Position numbers and translations under genes: made by a program. A stretch of 21,187 nt of DNA from an uncultured Bacillota bacterium. GTDB taxonomy: Bacteria; Bacillota; UBA994; UBA5500. The notes below the pieces were generated by a model. It made no database searches, was not told the origin of the DNA, and was given only the letters and a program-made list of their open reading frames with translations. The stretch lies in NCBI GenBank assembly GCA_937874815.1, contig CALNBW010000151.1, positions 1 through 21,187 on the forward strand, in the 5' to 3' direction. Shown here piece after piece: positions 1 to 7,979 of this stretch (position 1 is the stretch's first letter; every line of letters starts with the position of its first letter).

Positions 1-1389
1 GGCTTTCCGCTTGGCGGGGTCGGTTTCCCTTCGCCCTTCCTCCAGCAACTTATCAACCTGAACGTTGCTGTAACACCAGTCATTAAACCCGTTGGCAATG
101 GCCGTGCTATGCCAGTAGTTGAACTGATCCGGGTCTGGGCCGGGGGTCATAGATAGCATCATGGCATCATATTCCCGGTTATCTAGCCGATCGTTCATCA
201 CTGACCAATCGAGGAACTCCAGTTTCAGCTCGATACCAACATCCTTAAGCCATTTCTGAATAAGGACAGCCTGGTTGCGCATCACTTCATCACCGGTTGC
301 CAGAATGACACTGAAACTAAAAGTCTGCCCGTCCTTGGTTAAGAGATCGCCATTACCTGCTTGCCAACCTGCTTGCGCTAATAGCTCTTTTGCCTTCTCC
401 GGATCATAGCCATATTGCTTGACCTCGGGATTAAACCAAGCCTCGTTGCTGGGGGCGATGGGGCCAGTGGCTACGGTAGCAGCCCCCTTACGCACGTCTT
501 GCACAATCGATTCACTGTCAATAGCATAGGCCAAGGCTTGACGCACACGCTTATCGGCAAAGAGGGGATTGCGATTGTTCTGACCAAAATAGGCAAAAGC
601 TAAGCTCTGCACTGAAAGGCCTTGAATTTTACCACTTTGCAGAACCTTGGCCTGATCCTCAGCCGTCAGCCCACTAGCGAAGTGCACTTCGCCTTTCTCC
701 AGAGCCATGGCGCGCACTGAGGCCTCAGGAATTGGCTTGAAAATAACCTTTTCTAGGGCTGGCTTACCACCCCAATAGTTAGGATTAGCCTTAAGTGTGA
801 CATGGTCGTCAGGCACCCACTCTACCAGCATGAAGGGGCCAGTGCCGAGAGCCTTGTTATTGTAATCGTCAAGCCCCACCTCAGGCACATGATGTTTGGC
901 CATGATGCCGATCTGGCTCATCTTATCTAAGAAAGGCCCGTGCGGTTCACTTAAATGGAAAACAACCGTTAGAGGATCTGGCGTTTCAATGCTGTCAATC
1001 ACTTGGAAGTTAGCCCGCCGCACGGATTTGGTAGCTGGATCGAGCAATGTTTCATACGTATACTTGACGTCGGCCGCTGTAAACGGCTCGCCATCATGCC
1101 ACTTAACATCAGGACGCAGCTTGAATGTCCAGCTCAAGCCACTCGGATCCATACTCCACTCTATGGCCAGCATCGGCTTTACTTCGTCATAAGTATCTTC
1201 ATACTTAACCAACGGCTCGTGAATCTGCGTACTTACCGTAGTCGATACAACGTTAGTTAGTTTTACTGGCAGCAAGTTAACAATGTCAGCGTCTAATGCA
1301 TACACAAAGGTATCCTGGGGCTTGGCTCCGCTAGAACAACCGGTAAGCAATAGACTAAATGCGATGAGTAATAATGCTAATTTTTTCAT
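1..1389 (-). CDS. ABC transporter peptide-type substrate-binding lipoprotein (partial, C-terminus off the edge)
   Basis: Minus-strand reading frame open from the ATG at 1387-1389 to the window edge, 463 codons without a stop. The N-terminus is a lipoprotein signal: two lysines, a hydrophobic stretch and the lipobox LLTGC with Cys18. What follows matches SBP_bac_5 (family 5, DppA/OppA/NikA-like) proteins, including a segment WTFKLRPDVKWHDGEPF, then a TAADVKYTYE-type motif and a late YDPEKAKELLAQAGW motif. The protein would sit on the outer face of the membrane and hand peptides, or possibly nickel or another small ligand, to a permease that is not in the window. The Shine-Dalgarno GGGGGAGGAAC lies just upstream of the ATG. 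Family assignment is firm; the ligand cannot be told. Confidence 0.9.
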   Translation of the reverse strand, partial: MKKLALLLIAFSLLLTGCSSGAKPQDTFVYALDADIVNLLPVKLTNVVSTTVSTQIHEPLVKYEDTYDEVKPMLAIEWSMDPSGLSWTFKLRPDVKWHDGEPFTAADVKYTYETLLDPATKSVRRANFQVIDSIETPDPLTVVFHLSEPHGPFLDKMSQIGIMAKHHVPEVGLDDYNNKALGTGPFMLVEWVPDDHVTLKANPNYWGGKPALEKVIFKPIPEASVRAMALEKGEVHFASGLTAEDQAKVLQSGKIQGLSVQSLAFAYFGQNNRNPLFADKRVRQALAYAIDSESIVQDVRKGAATVATGPIAPSNEAWFNPEVKQYGYDPEKAKELLAQAGWQAGNGDLLTKDGQTFSFSVILATGDEVMRNQAVLIQKWLKDVGIELKLEFLDWSVMNDRLDNREYDAMMLSMTPGPDPDQFNYWHSTAIANGFNDWCYSNVQVDKLLEEGRRETDPAKRKA

Positions 1390-1518
1390 ACTATGTTCCT
1401 CCCCCATCTAGCATCACCCGCTGGGAGCTATGCTTAAGCTCCTCTCACTTAGGTTCAGCGAATACGACTAAGCATAAATATACAGCAGTAAGACTAATTA
1501 TGCAACCCCTAATTTCAG

Positions 1519-1594
1519 CTTGGCAAGAAACTTTTACCCCCAGCATAGAAATGTAGCGAAGGAGGGGTGCCTTTTGCCAAGTTTCAACTGGGGG
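1519..1594 (+). promoter_or_regulatory. Complementary segments around the start codon of the serine hydrolase gene
   Basis: Three short segments upstream (CTTGGCAA 1519-1526, GAAACTT 1527-1533, CCCCCAG 1537-1543) are each perfectly complementary to segments at the gene start (TTGCCAAG 1574-1581, AAGTTTC 1579-1585, CTGGGGG 1588-1594). They occur in parallel order, so they cannot all pair in one simple hairpin. TTGCCAAG includes the proposed TTG start codon. Any role in translation control is inference. Confidence 0.35.
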
Positions 1595-2647
1595 TTAACA
1601 TTTCTTCTGATTCTAGCCTTTGTATCCTACTACGCTACGCCTTTGGAGCCAAGTTTGGCCTGCGATAATCTACATGAAGTAAACCGTTTACTGCAGCTGT
1701 GTCAACAGCAGGCTACCGCGCAATACCAGGCGGCCGCAGCGCAATATCAAACGGAAGTGTTTACACTGATTGCTAACCGCTTAAGCGAATATCGGCTGCA
1801 TAATGCGGGCTACGGAGAAATCGGTATCTATGTAGAAGAAATAGCTAGTGGCTTTAGTTATGGCTATAATGCCGACCGGTTAGAGTTACGGGCAAATGGC
1901 AAATATTTCGGCTATTTCCATACTGCTTCCGTAGCGAAGCTGTTAATTGCCTATGCTTTCTACTATCTGGACGACCTGGGGCAGGTGGACATTTGGGAAG
2001 TGCACACCGACCCGGTAGTGGGCCAGCGCCAACAGTGGCAACCGCTGATTCATCGCATGCTGACCCATTCCGTGAATCTGCACCATAACATCATGCTGCG
2101 CTACCTCGGCTCCAGTTTGGCTACGGCGACGTTGCAGGAACTAGGGCTAGCCAACAGCACCCTCAGCCGCGAGTTAGCGCCGGCCCCCGGCACCTCAGAC
2201 GCTACCTGCCTGGAGCGTTATGGCACGTTGGACGCCCCCCGCACCACGCCAGCCGACCTGGGCAAGTTATTAGCGAGCCTAGCTCGCGGCAACGTGCTCT
2301 CACCAGAAAACAACGCACTCTTTCTGGACGCCCTCACTCACACCATCTACAATAGTCGCATACCACAAGCCCTAAATTTCACAGTACCTATTGCCCACAA
2401 AACTGGTACGAAAGATTATGTTTATAACGATGCGGCGCTGGTGCTACTTCCCGGCAATGAATTTGTGTTAGTCCTCTTGACTCGAGGAGCGCCCAGCCGC
2501 ATTCAGACGCTGATGCGCTCCATCGCTCGCGATATGTATGCATTGCACTGCGCCCGGCGTGATAATGGCACCCTGGAGGAAATACAACGGCTTGCTGATC
2601 TAGCCATGAAAAACCCTTGGCTCGTAATGGCTGGGGAGCAAAAATAA
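1574..2647 (+). CDS. Membrane-anchored or secreted serine hydrolase, class A beta-lactamase fold
   Basis: 357 aa from a TTG start at 1574. I chose it because GGAGGGG (1561-1567) sits about 6 bases upstream and the protein then begins with a short polar segment plus one hydrophobic stretch (LTFLLILAFVSYY), a signal peptide or anchor. A short Gln/Ala-rich segment precedes the catalytic domain. The domain has the SxxK motif SVAK (about residues 119-122), an SxN motif SVN (166-168) in place of SDN, and the KTG triad (276-278). These are the three active-site motifs of the penicillin-binding and class A beta-lactamase superfamily. I do not see a clear ExxLN omega-loop motif, so beta-lactam hydrolysis is doubtful; a role in cell-wall peptides or sporulation is equally possible. 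The gene converges on DUF1657 across a shared terminator. Confidence 0.8.
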   Translation: MPSFNWGLTFLLILAFVSYYATPLEPSLACDNLHEVNRLLQLCQQQATAQYQAAAAQYQTEVFTLIANRLSEYRLHNAGYGEIGIYVEEIASGFSYGYNADRLELRANGKYFGYFHTASVAKLLIAYAFYYLDDLGQVDIWEVHTDPVVGQRQQWQPLIHRMLTHSVNLHHNIMLRYLGSSLATATLQELGLANSTLSRELAPAPGTSDATCLERYGTLDAPRTTPADLGKLLASLARGNVLSPENNALFLDALTHTIYNSRIPQALNFTVPIAHKTGTKDYVYNDAALVLLPGNEFVLVLLTRGAPSRIQTLMRSIARDMYALHCARRDNGTLEEIQRLADLAMKNPWLVMAGEQK

Positions 2648-2651
2648 AAGG

Positions 2652-2688
2652 CAAAAAGCTGGCAGGAATAAACCTGCCAGCTTTTGCT
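2652..2688. terminator. Bidirectional intrinsic terminator between convergent genes
   Basis: A near-perfect stem pairs GCAAAAAGCTGGCAGG (2652-2667) with CCTGCCAGCTTTTGC (2674-2688) across a 6-base loop. The A-rich and T-rich stem bases provide U-rich ends on both strands. It lies 5 bases after the hydrolase stop and just beyond the DUF1657 stop. Confidence 0.85.
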
Positions 2689-2696
2689 AAAACCTG

Positions 2697-3146
2697 CTAC
2701 CGCGATTTTTTCTTGGTAGACTTGTTGTTCCCCGTATTGTTGGTGGGGCTAGACCAGCTGCTATTGCCAGTTGCTCCGGTTGAAGCCGTGGAACCAGCTG
2801 ACCTACCCGAGCCGAAAGTAGATTGACTGAGCGGGCTAGTCATGTCAGTCATTGAAGCCGCTCCAGTCATACCACCGGCGCTAGTTAGGCCAGTCGTGTT
2901 ATACTGGTTGCCTCCAGCCCCGCCACCACTAGGGGCACTGCTGGAAATCTTATAGGTGGGTTCTTCCTGTTCCATATAGTTGACGCGACTAGATAGCTGC
3001 TGGGTAATCTGCGCCAACTGTTGGCGGCACTGATTGTACATTTGCTTTACCTGCTGGTCATCGGTGTCCAAAGCAAATGTCTCAAACTGCCCTTCCAAAC
3101 TGCGCAACGAGGCTAAGGCCTGATGCACTTTTGTGCCAACCGTCAT
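2697..3146 (-). CDS. DUF1657 protein with a low-complexity C-terminal tail
   Basis: 149 aa. Residues 1 to about 68 match DUF1657: the opening MTVGTKVHQALASLRSLEG, a conserved QVKQMYNQCRQQL helix and a following SRVNYMEQEEPTYK segment. Family members are mostly only about 65-70 aa long. Here the domain is followed by about 80 residues rich in Gly, Ser, Thr and Ala, ending in a basic KSTKKKSR tail. DUF1657 genes occur in endospore formers, often near spoVA-type genes, so a spore role is plausible, though the neighbours here are not sporulation genes. The Shine-Dalgarno AAGGAGGGTGATG precedes the ATG. The tail looks disordered and may have grown by repeat slippage. Confidence 0.8.
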   Translation of the reverse strand: MTVGTKVHQALASLRSLEGQFETFALDTDDQQVKQMYNQCRQQLAQITQQLSSRVNYMEQEEPTYKISSSAPSGGGAGGNQYNTTGLTSAGGMTGAASMTDMTSPLSQSTFGSGRSAGSTASTGATGNSSWSSPTNNTGNNKSTKKKSR

Positions 3147-3229
3147 ACTGCATCACCCTCCTTATTAGATTCCAAACCTATTATTCGCCCCGTGGTGACG
3201 CATTATGAAGCCAATAACTGCCCATTACG

Positions 3230-4102
3230 CTATTTCGCCTGTGCATCTGCAAGATTGTATAAGTCGCCCTTTATTAGACGCTCGGCACGCTCGGCCATTC
3301 GTTTGTCGCCGTCCAGCGCATCCTGCAAAAACTCGGGATTCTCAAGCAAAAATCGGCGCATACTGGCATAAGGATCAGCCAAGTAACTGGTAACCAACGC
3401 GTGTTGTTCCTGTGAAAGATAGCCCTGGGTCGCAGCCATAGCAAATAGGTCGGCGTCCATGCGCACTAAAGCCGCAAACGGCACCTGTGCAGCAGCCAAA
3501 GCAGTGGCACCGCCCTGACAGCGGTCTACAATGGTAAGCGTGGCCTGCATCCTAGCTCCCAGCTGGGCCAGCGCCGGTATCCAGGCTCGCAGGTAACTAG
3601 ATGCTTCAGTAACTAAATCGGAAATATGTAACACCTTCGCCCCTGGCAACTGGGTACAATAAGCGATGTTCTCACCGTCAATAAGAGTAATCTTTTGGTC
3701 TTTAAAAATAGCTAGATGCGGCTTACCTAACAATTCGGCTGGCAGAACGGAGAAAAACCAATCGCGCCGCTCCCCACCCGAAATACAATCTATCGTATCC
3801 AAGTCATAATTAGTTTGCACCCGATGGACCAAGAAATCGGTCACTTGCTTGAATATAGGATTCTTTGCGTATTGTTGCCGCAAAAAATCGCGTACTTTGA
3901 GGGTGCAAGCCAGCGGCTCCTGACGAGTCGCATCAATAAGGGCTAAAAGCTCGTTTGCTGACTGCTCGCTACCGATAAGGAAATGCGTGTTGACGTAATA
4001 GGGACCAATTAAGCCAGAAGTGTACCAAAAAGGCTGCCCCGCCGGTGAAACTCGGATTGCACCAGTCGCAAACAGCCAATCTATGATTTTCGCTTGGTTC
4101 AT
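3230..4102 (-). CDS. Orotate phosphoribosyltransferase-like protein
   Basis: 290 aa, longer than classical PyrE (about 210). Recognisable parts are GLIGPYYVNTHFLIG near residue 31, the central SGGERRDWFFS motif typical of clostridial proteins annotated as orotate phosphoribosyltransferase, and a PHLAIFKD strand. The PRPP-binding loop, normally a run of hydrophobic residues followed by DDxxTTG, reads VLHISDLVTEASS, so one of the two acidic residues and the threonine-glycine turn are changed. A real phosphoribosyltransferase reaction is therefore uncertain. The gene starts 17 bases after the upstream Crp/Fnr gene, with AGGAGGAG as ribosome binding site, and is probably cotranscribed with it and folD. 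Confidence 0.65.
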   Translation of the reverse strand: MNQAKIIDWLFATGAIRVSPAGQPFWYTSGLIGPYYVNTHFLIGSEQSANELLALIDATRQEPLACTLKVRDFLRQQYAKNPIFKQVTDFLVHRVQTNYDLDTIDCISGGERRDWFFSVLPAELLGKPHLAIFKDQKITLIDGENIAYCTQLPGAKVLHISDLVTEASSYLRAWIPALAQLGARMQATLTIVDRCQGGATALAAAQVPFAALVRMDADLFAMAATQGYLSQEQHALVTSYLADPYASMRRFLLENPEFLQDALDGDKRMAERAERLIKGDLYNLADAQAK

Positions 4103-4119
4103 GCTTCTCCTCCTACGAT

Positions 4120-4806
4120 CTAATCGATAACTTCCCGCAGCCTAGCCATACTAGGAATAAACACCTGGTTGCGCTCCACCGTCACTAGGCCTTGCTGCCG
4201 CAATTCGCCCAACATCCGGGTCAGCGTTTCGCGCGAGGTGCCTGCTAATTGGGCCATTTCTTCGCGGGTGAGGCGCAACCTAAGCTGTATAGAACCACAG
4301 GGGAGCCGCACTCCCTCGCTTTCAGCCAATTCGAATATCAGTTGCGCCACGCGAGTAAAAACATCCTTCAGAGCTAAATCCTGTAGCTGGCGTTGCGCCA
4401 TCTTGAGGCGTTTTGCTAGCAGCTGCAACAGACTAATCGCTAGATCAGCCTCTTCATGCAAAAGCGCATAGAGGTCCTCATTGCGTAGCACTCCCACTTG
4501 GCAATCATCCATCGCTTGCGCTGATGCCGGGTAAGGCCCGCCCTCAAAGAGGACTACCTCACCAAAAACATGGCCCGGCTCCATAACTTTGATAATTTTC
4601 TCACGCCCATCGGGGGCCATTACAGCAACCTTAACACGGCCAGTGACTACGAAAAACACCGCGTCGCCTGCTTGCCCCTGGGTAAACACAAAATCACCGG
4701 AACTATAGCTACGTAATGCAACTAGGTCATACAACAGCTGTAGCTGCCCCTGGGACAAATCCTGAAACACGCTCACCTGTTTCAAGTTGCTGGGTGTAAG
4801 TGCCAC
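4120..4806 (-). CDS. Crp/Fnr family transcriptional regulator (first of three)
   Basis: 228 aa from the GTG at 4804-4806, picked because GGAGGGGGG lies about 7 bases upstream; a GTG further up (4825-4827) would start inside the G-run itself. The N-terminal half is a cyclic-nucleotide-binding-type beta-roll with GRVKVAVMAPDGREKIIKV and GHVFGEVVLFEGG. The C-terminal winged helix holds TREEMAQLAGTSRETLTRML, with recognition-helix pattern E-T-L-T-R. No FNR-like cysteine cluster is present, so it is not an obvious Fe-S sensor; the ligand is unknown. It sits between folD (40 bases upstream) and the phosphoribosyltransferase-like gene (17 bases downstream), probably in one transcript. Confidence 0.9.
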   Translation of the reverse strand: MALTPSNLKQVSVFQDLSQGQLQLLYDLVALRSYSSGDFVFTQGQAGDAVFFVVTGRVKVAVMAPDGREKIIKVMEPGHVFGEVVLFEGGPYPASAQAMDDCQVGVLRNEDLYALLHEEADLAISLLQLLAKRLKMAQRQLQDLALKDVFTRVAQLIFELAESEGVRLPCGSIQLRLRLTREEMAQLAGTSRETLTRMLGELRQQGLVTVERNQVFIPSMARLREVID

Positions 4807-4846
4807 GCTAATCCCCCCTCCCCCCACCGCCTACAGAAGGCCGAAG

Positions 4847-5707
4847 CTAAAGCGCTTGGGCCCGTTGTTGCAGTTCGATACCCTTCAGCAAGTTCTTATA
4901 AAGTAACACGGTGGTTACTGAGCCTACACCCCCAGGAACTGGGGTAATGTAGCCAGCCACTTCACTTACCGCTGCGAAATCGACGTCGCCAACGATGCCC
5001 TCAGGCGTTTCGTTGATGGCCACGTCAATGACAACCGCGCCAGGCTTGATCATATCGGCAGTGATCATGCCGGGGCGACCAACGGCGGAGATCACGATGT
5101 CGGCGTTTCTGGTATGGGCAGCCAAATCGCGCGTGCGCGAGTGAGTTGTCGTTACCGTGGCTCTCGGCCCTAGCAGCATAGGCAGGAGCGGCTTGCCCAC
5201 AGTGGCACCCCATCCGACGATGACTGCTTCTTGACCCCGTATCGGCACCTCATAGCGCTTAAGCATTTCCATACAGGCTAATGGTGTCGCCGGGAACAAA
5301 CCGTCTAGCTCCAGTGCCAAATATCCCTGATTCAAGGGGTTAACGCCATCAACGTCCTTCAAAGGGTTGACTGCTGCCAAAATTTTGTCTTTGCCCATGC
5401 CCTTGGGCAAGGGCAGTTCAACCATAATACCATGCACGGCACTGTCATTGTTCAATTCAGCTAATAGGGTGAGCACTTCGTCTTCTGAAGCTGTTTCCGG
5501 CAGGCGATGCCAAACAAAATCGACTCCGATACGTTTGCTAATTCGTTCTTTAGCTTGCGCATAATAAACTGAGGCGGGGTCCTCTCCCACCAAGATCACG
5601 TCCAGGCGCGGTGCGATCCCGCGCTCACGCAAAACAGCCACGTCAGCCTTGAGTTCTTCGCGTATTTCGGCTGCTATTTTCTTACCATCCATAATTGTTG
5701 CTGCCAT
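4847..5707 (-). CDS. folD: FolD-like methylenetetrahydrofolate dehydrogenase/cyclohydrolase, divergent active site
   Basis: 286 aa, the usual FolD length. Such enzymes oxidise 5,10-methylene-THF and hydrolyse 5,10-methenyl-THF to 10-formyl-THF, feeding purines and, in acetogens, the methyl branch of the Wood-Ljungdahl pathway. The catalytic Tyr/Lys pair is present (YAQAK, Y49 and K53), as are the Asp in KDVDG (D120) and PVPGGVG near the end. Departures from the consensus are VELPLP instead of VQLPLP (E97 at the usual Gln), PATP instead of PCTP, and GWGATVGKP instead of GRSxxVGKP in the nucleotide site. AUG start with GGAGGTG upstream. It is first of a likely operon with the Crp/Fnr and phosphoribosyltransferase-like genes. 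Confidence 0.85.
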   Translation of the reverse strand: MAATIMDGKKIAAEIREELKADVAVLRERGIAPRLDVILVGEDPASVYYAQAKERISKRIGVDFVWHRLPETASEDEVLTLLAELNNDSAVHGIMVELPLPKGMGKDKILAAVNPLKDVDGVNPLNQGYLALELDGLFPATPLACMEMLKRYEVPIRGQEAVIVGWGATVGKPLLPMLLGPRATVTTTHSRTRDLAAHTRNADIVISAVGRPGMITADMIKPGAVVIDVAINETPEGIVGDVDFAAVSEVAGYITPVPGGVGSVTTVLLYKNLLKGIELQQRAQAL

Positions 5708-5745
5708 TAAATAACACCTCCATGTTGCTATTGATTATGCTACCT

Positions 5746-5774
5746 ATTATAACCTGTTTCAGCGCCCTGGGTAA
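5746..5774 (-). promoter_or_regulatory. Sigma-A-type promoter for folD
   Basis: Read on the minus strand: -35 TTACCC (5769-5774), a 17-base spacer and a perfect -10 TATAAT (5746-5751). It lies about 40 bases upstream of the folD start, in the gap after selD, so folD can be transcribed apart from selD. Confidence 0.7.
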
Positions 5775-5783
5775 GCTTTGGCA

Positions 5784-6827
5784 CTAGGAAGTAACCATGA
5801 TGCGCCCGTAGGGTTGCTGCTCGGTCACTGTGGCTACAACCTGAGCCTCTACTCCGGCGGCCTGCAATGCCTCCAGGACCTGGGCGGCCTGAGCGGCAGG
5901 TATTGCTACCAGTAGCCCTCCTGAAGTCTGGGGATCAAATGCTATATCCTGATAGGCCAGCGGGACACCCTCTGCAAACTGGATGTGTTCTTGGAAGAAC
6001 TCGCGGTTACGGTAGGCACCTGCTGGTACTAACCCCATTTCAGCCGCCGCCAGCGTACCCGGCAATAATGGTAAAGCCCGGGCCCGTATCGTGACGCTAA
6101 TAGGGTCTGCCTGTATCATCTCTGCCAGATGCCCGAGAAAGCCAAATCCTGTTACATCAGTGCAAGCATGTACAGTCGCGTGTTGACGCAGAACTTGGGC
6201 GGCTGCCTTGTTGAGGGTACACATGGCATGAACAGCGGCCGCTTCCTGCTCTGGGTCTAGCATGCCCGCCTTTAGGGCTGTAGCGAGAATGCCCGTTCCT
6301 AGTGGTTTGGTGAGCAGCAGCACATCCCCCGCTTGTGCCCCGGTGTTAGTCCATAGACCAGAGGGATGGATAATGCCTGTTACCGCCATGCCGAACTTCG
6401 GCTCTGGATTTTCCACTGTATGCCCACCGAGCAATATGGCCCCAGCCTCCAACAGCTTGTCGGCCCCGCCACGTATAATCTCACCCATTTCTGCGGGCGT
6501 TAAGCAGGTAGGAAAGCAGGCGATGTTGAGGGCGGTGAATGGTTCAGCCCCCATAGCATAAATATCACTCAAAGAATTTGCTGCCGCAATTTGGCCGAAC
6601 AGATAGCAGTCATCCACAATAGGCGAAAAGAAATCAACCGTTTGCACCAGGGCGCGCTCGCTATCGATGAGAATCACCCCAGCATCATCGCTCGTTTCCG
6701 GGCCCACCAAGACCCGCGGGTCAACCACTTTGGGCAAGCAACTGAGCACAGCATCTAGGGCTCCCGGCCCTAATTTTGATGCTCAGCCAGATGTTGATGA
6801 CATCTGGGTCAAGCGTGGTCTAGTCAA
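5784..6827 (-). CDS. selD: Selenide, water dikinase SelD, itself a selenoprotein (Sec at residue 15)
   Basis: SelD makes selenophosphate from selenide and ATP, the selenium donor for Sec-tRNA. Taken only to the first stop the frame seems to begin at 6749, but the family's N-terminus continues upstream through a TGA at 6783-6785 (minus strand). It reads LTQMSSTSG-U-ASKLGPG and then LDAVLSCLP, with Sec exactly where other SelD proteins carry the catalytic Cys or Sec. The start is TTG at 6825-6827, placed by GGAGGGG about 6 bases upstream, giving 347 aa. Downstream motifs include a TSDDAGVI segment, LGGHTVENPEPKFGMAVTG and DPQTSGGLL. The start overlaps the end of the LysR gene by 8 bases, implying translational coupling. 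A hairpin fitting a bacterial SECIS follows the UGA. Confidence 0.93.
6756..6772 (-). promoter_or_regulatory. Candidate SECIS hairpin in selD
   Basis: On the selD mRNA the stem TAGGGC (6772-6767) pairs with GCCCTA (6761-6756) around the 5-base loop CGGGA. The loop starts 17 bases after the UGA and has a G in second position, matching the accepted bacterial SECIS pattern (a short stem, a G early in the loop, 16-37 bases from the UGA). Confidence 0.65.
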
Positions 6828-7737
6828 GAATCTCCCCTCCTCTGTCAGTCGCTCCCTGCCGCCGTAAGAATCTTTGCAGTTCGTCCGCGGCTACAGTGCG
6901 GAAGCGGTTCGGATTGGTAACAATATCAAAGCCGCGTTTCATCGATAACCCGGTAACTCGTGCCGTAGCCAACTGCCCGAGGGCCAACCCATTTCTTAGG
7001 GCCCATTTAGAGCAAAACGCGTAGCCCATGCCAGCCAAGACGGCACTCAGTACTGAGCTGGTGCTGCCGCCGTTAAACACGCTGTTCAGACTATTAAGCT
7101 CTATTCCAATCTCCCGCAGCGCTTTGTCGTAGTTGGCGCGCGTGCCAGAGCCCGGCTCGCGATCAACAAAAGGGTAATCATGGAGCTGCGTCGGCGCTAT
7201 TTCCTGGCCGGCCCAAGGATGCTCAGCCGGCACAACGAGCAGCAGCTCATCGTTGGCTAAAGGGCTATACTCATACTTAGCATCATCCTGGCGTTGGCCC
7301 ACAATGCCAAAATCAATGTGCTTATTATCTAGCCAGTTATGGATCTGCTCGCTATCGCCAATTTCCAAGCTGAACTTAACCTGCGGATATAGTTGCAGGA
7401 ACTGAGCTAAGAGCGGCGGCAATATGTATTCACCCGGGATATTGCTTGCTCCTAGCCGGATAGCACCGCTAACCTCACCAGTCAACTGGCTGAGTAGAAT
7501 TCGGGTCTGGCGCAAACGTTCAAACACGTCTACGGCAAACTCAGCTAAGGCCAAGCCAGCTGGAGTCAGTTCGCAGGTACGCGCGTCGCGCGCCACTAAT
7601 TGGGTGCCCACATCTGCTTCTAAGGCCTGAATCTGCAAGCTGATTGCTGGCTGAGTGATACCCTTTTGTCTGGCCGCAGCTGAAAAACTACCCTGCTCTT
7701 GCACGGCCAATAGGGTCTCCAGGTAATTCAAATTCAT
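6820..7737 (-). CDS. LysR-family regulator linked to selenium metabolism
   Basis: 305 aa from the ATG at 7735-7737, chosen because GGGGGGAGGTG is spaced correctly before it; an upstream in-frame start lacks such a site. Residues 1-60 form the winged helix-turn-helix (FSAAARQKGITQPAISLQ). The rest is the effector-binding fold, with segments IRLGASNIPGEYILPPLL and VVPAEHPWAG like CysB/CbbR-type regulators. Its last 8 bases overlap the proposed selD start, the arrangement seen for regulators annotated as selenium metabolism-associated LysR proteins. It may sense selenium status or a sulfur-type metabolite and control selD or selenoenzyme genes; that is inference from context. Confidence 0.88.
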   Translation of the reverse strand: MNLNYLETLLAVQEQGSFSAAARQKGITQPAISLQIQALEADVGTQLVARDARTCELTPAGLALAEFAVDVFERLRQTRILLSQLTGEVSGAIRLGASNIPGEYILPPLLAQFLQLYPQVKFSLEIGDSEQIHNWLDNKHIDFGIVGQRQDDAKYEYSPLANDELLLVVPAEHPWAGQEIAPTQLHDYPFVDREPGSGTRANYDKALREIGIELNSLNSVFNGGSTSSVLSAVLAGMGYAFCSKWALRNGLALGQLATARVTGLSMKRGFDIVTNPNRFRTVAADELQRFLRRQGATDRGGEILD

Positions 7738-7786
7738 AAAATCGCACCTCCCCCCTATAATCATGGCTTATAATATCACTACGCCG

Positions 7787-7816
7787 ATTATATACCTAGG
7801 CCGAAGCGCATGACAA
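7787..7816 (-). promoter_or_regulatory. Promoter for the lysR-selD unit
   Basis: Minus-strand -35 TTGTCA (7811-7816), an 18-base spacer and -10 TATAAT (7787-7792), about 50 bases upstream of the LysR start. Other TATAAT-like runs lie nearer the gene, so the exact start of transcription is uncertain. Confidence 0.55.
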
Positions 7817-7891
7817 TGTCGTCTTCCATTTAATACAGCACAAGGGAAACAGCCTATGTTGAAAATTATTTGATTGCCAATCCTTCACGCC

Positions 7892-7915
7892 ATTATCTGC
7901 TATAATAGAGATAAT
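7892..7915 (+). promoter_or_regulatory. Extended -10 promoter inside a palindrome, likely MarR operator
   Basis: TATAAT (7901-7906) is preceded by TGC, an extended -10 box. It lies in the centre of an inverted repeat with 7-base arms ATTATCT (7892-7898) and AGATAAT (7909-7915) separated by 10 bases. A regulator bound here would block RNA polymerase. The MarR gene starts 65 bases downstream, so autorepression is the simplest reading. Confidence 0.6.
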
Positions 7916-7979
7916 ATGCAGCTGATGCAGGAGCCCACTTGCTCGCAGGCAAAGTGACTCAGAGTGGAGGTGAAGAAAT

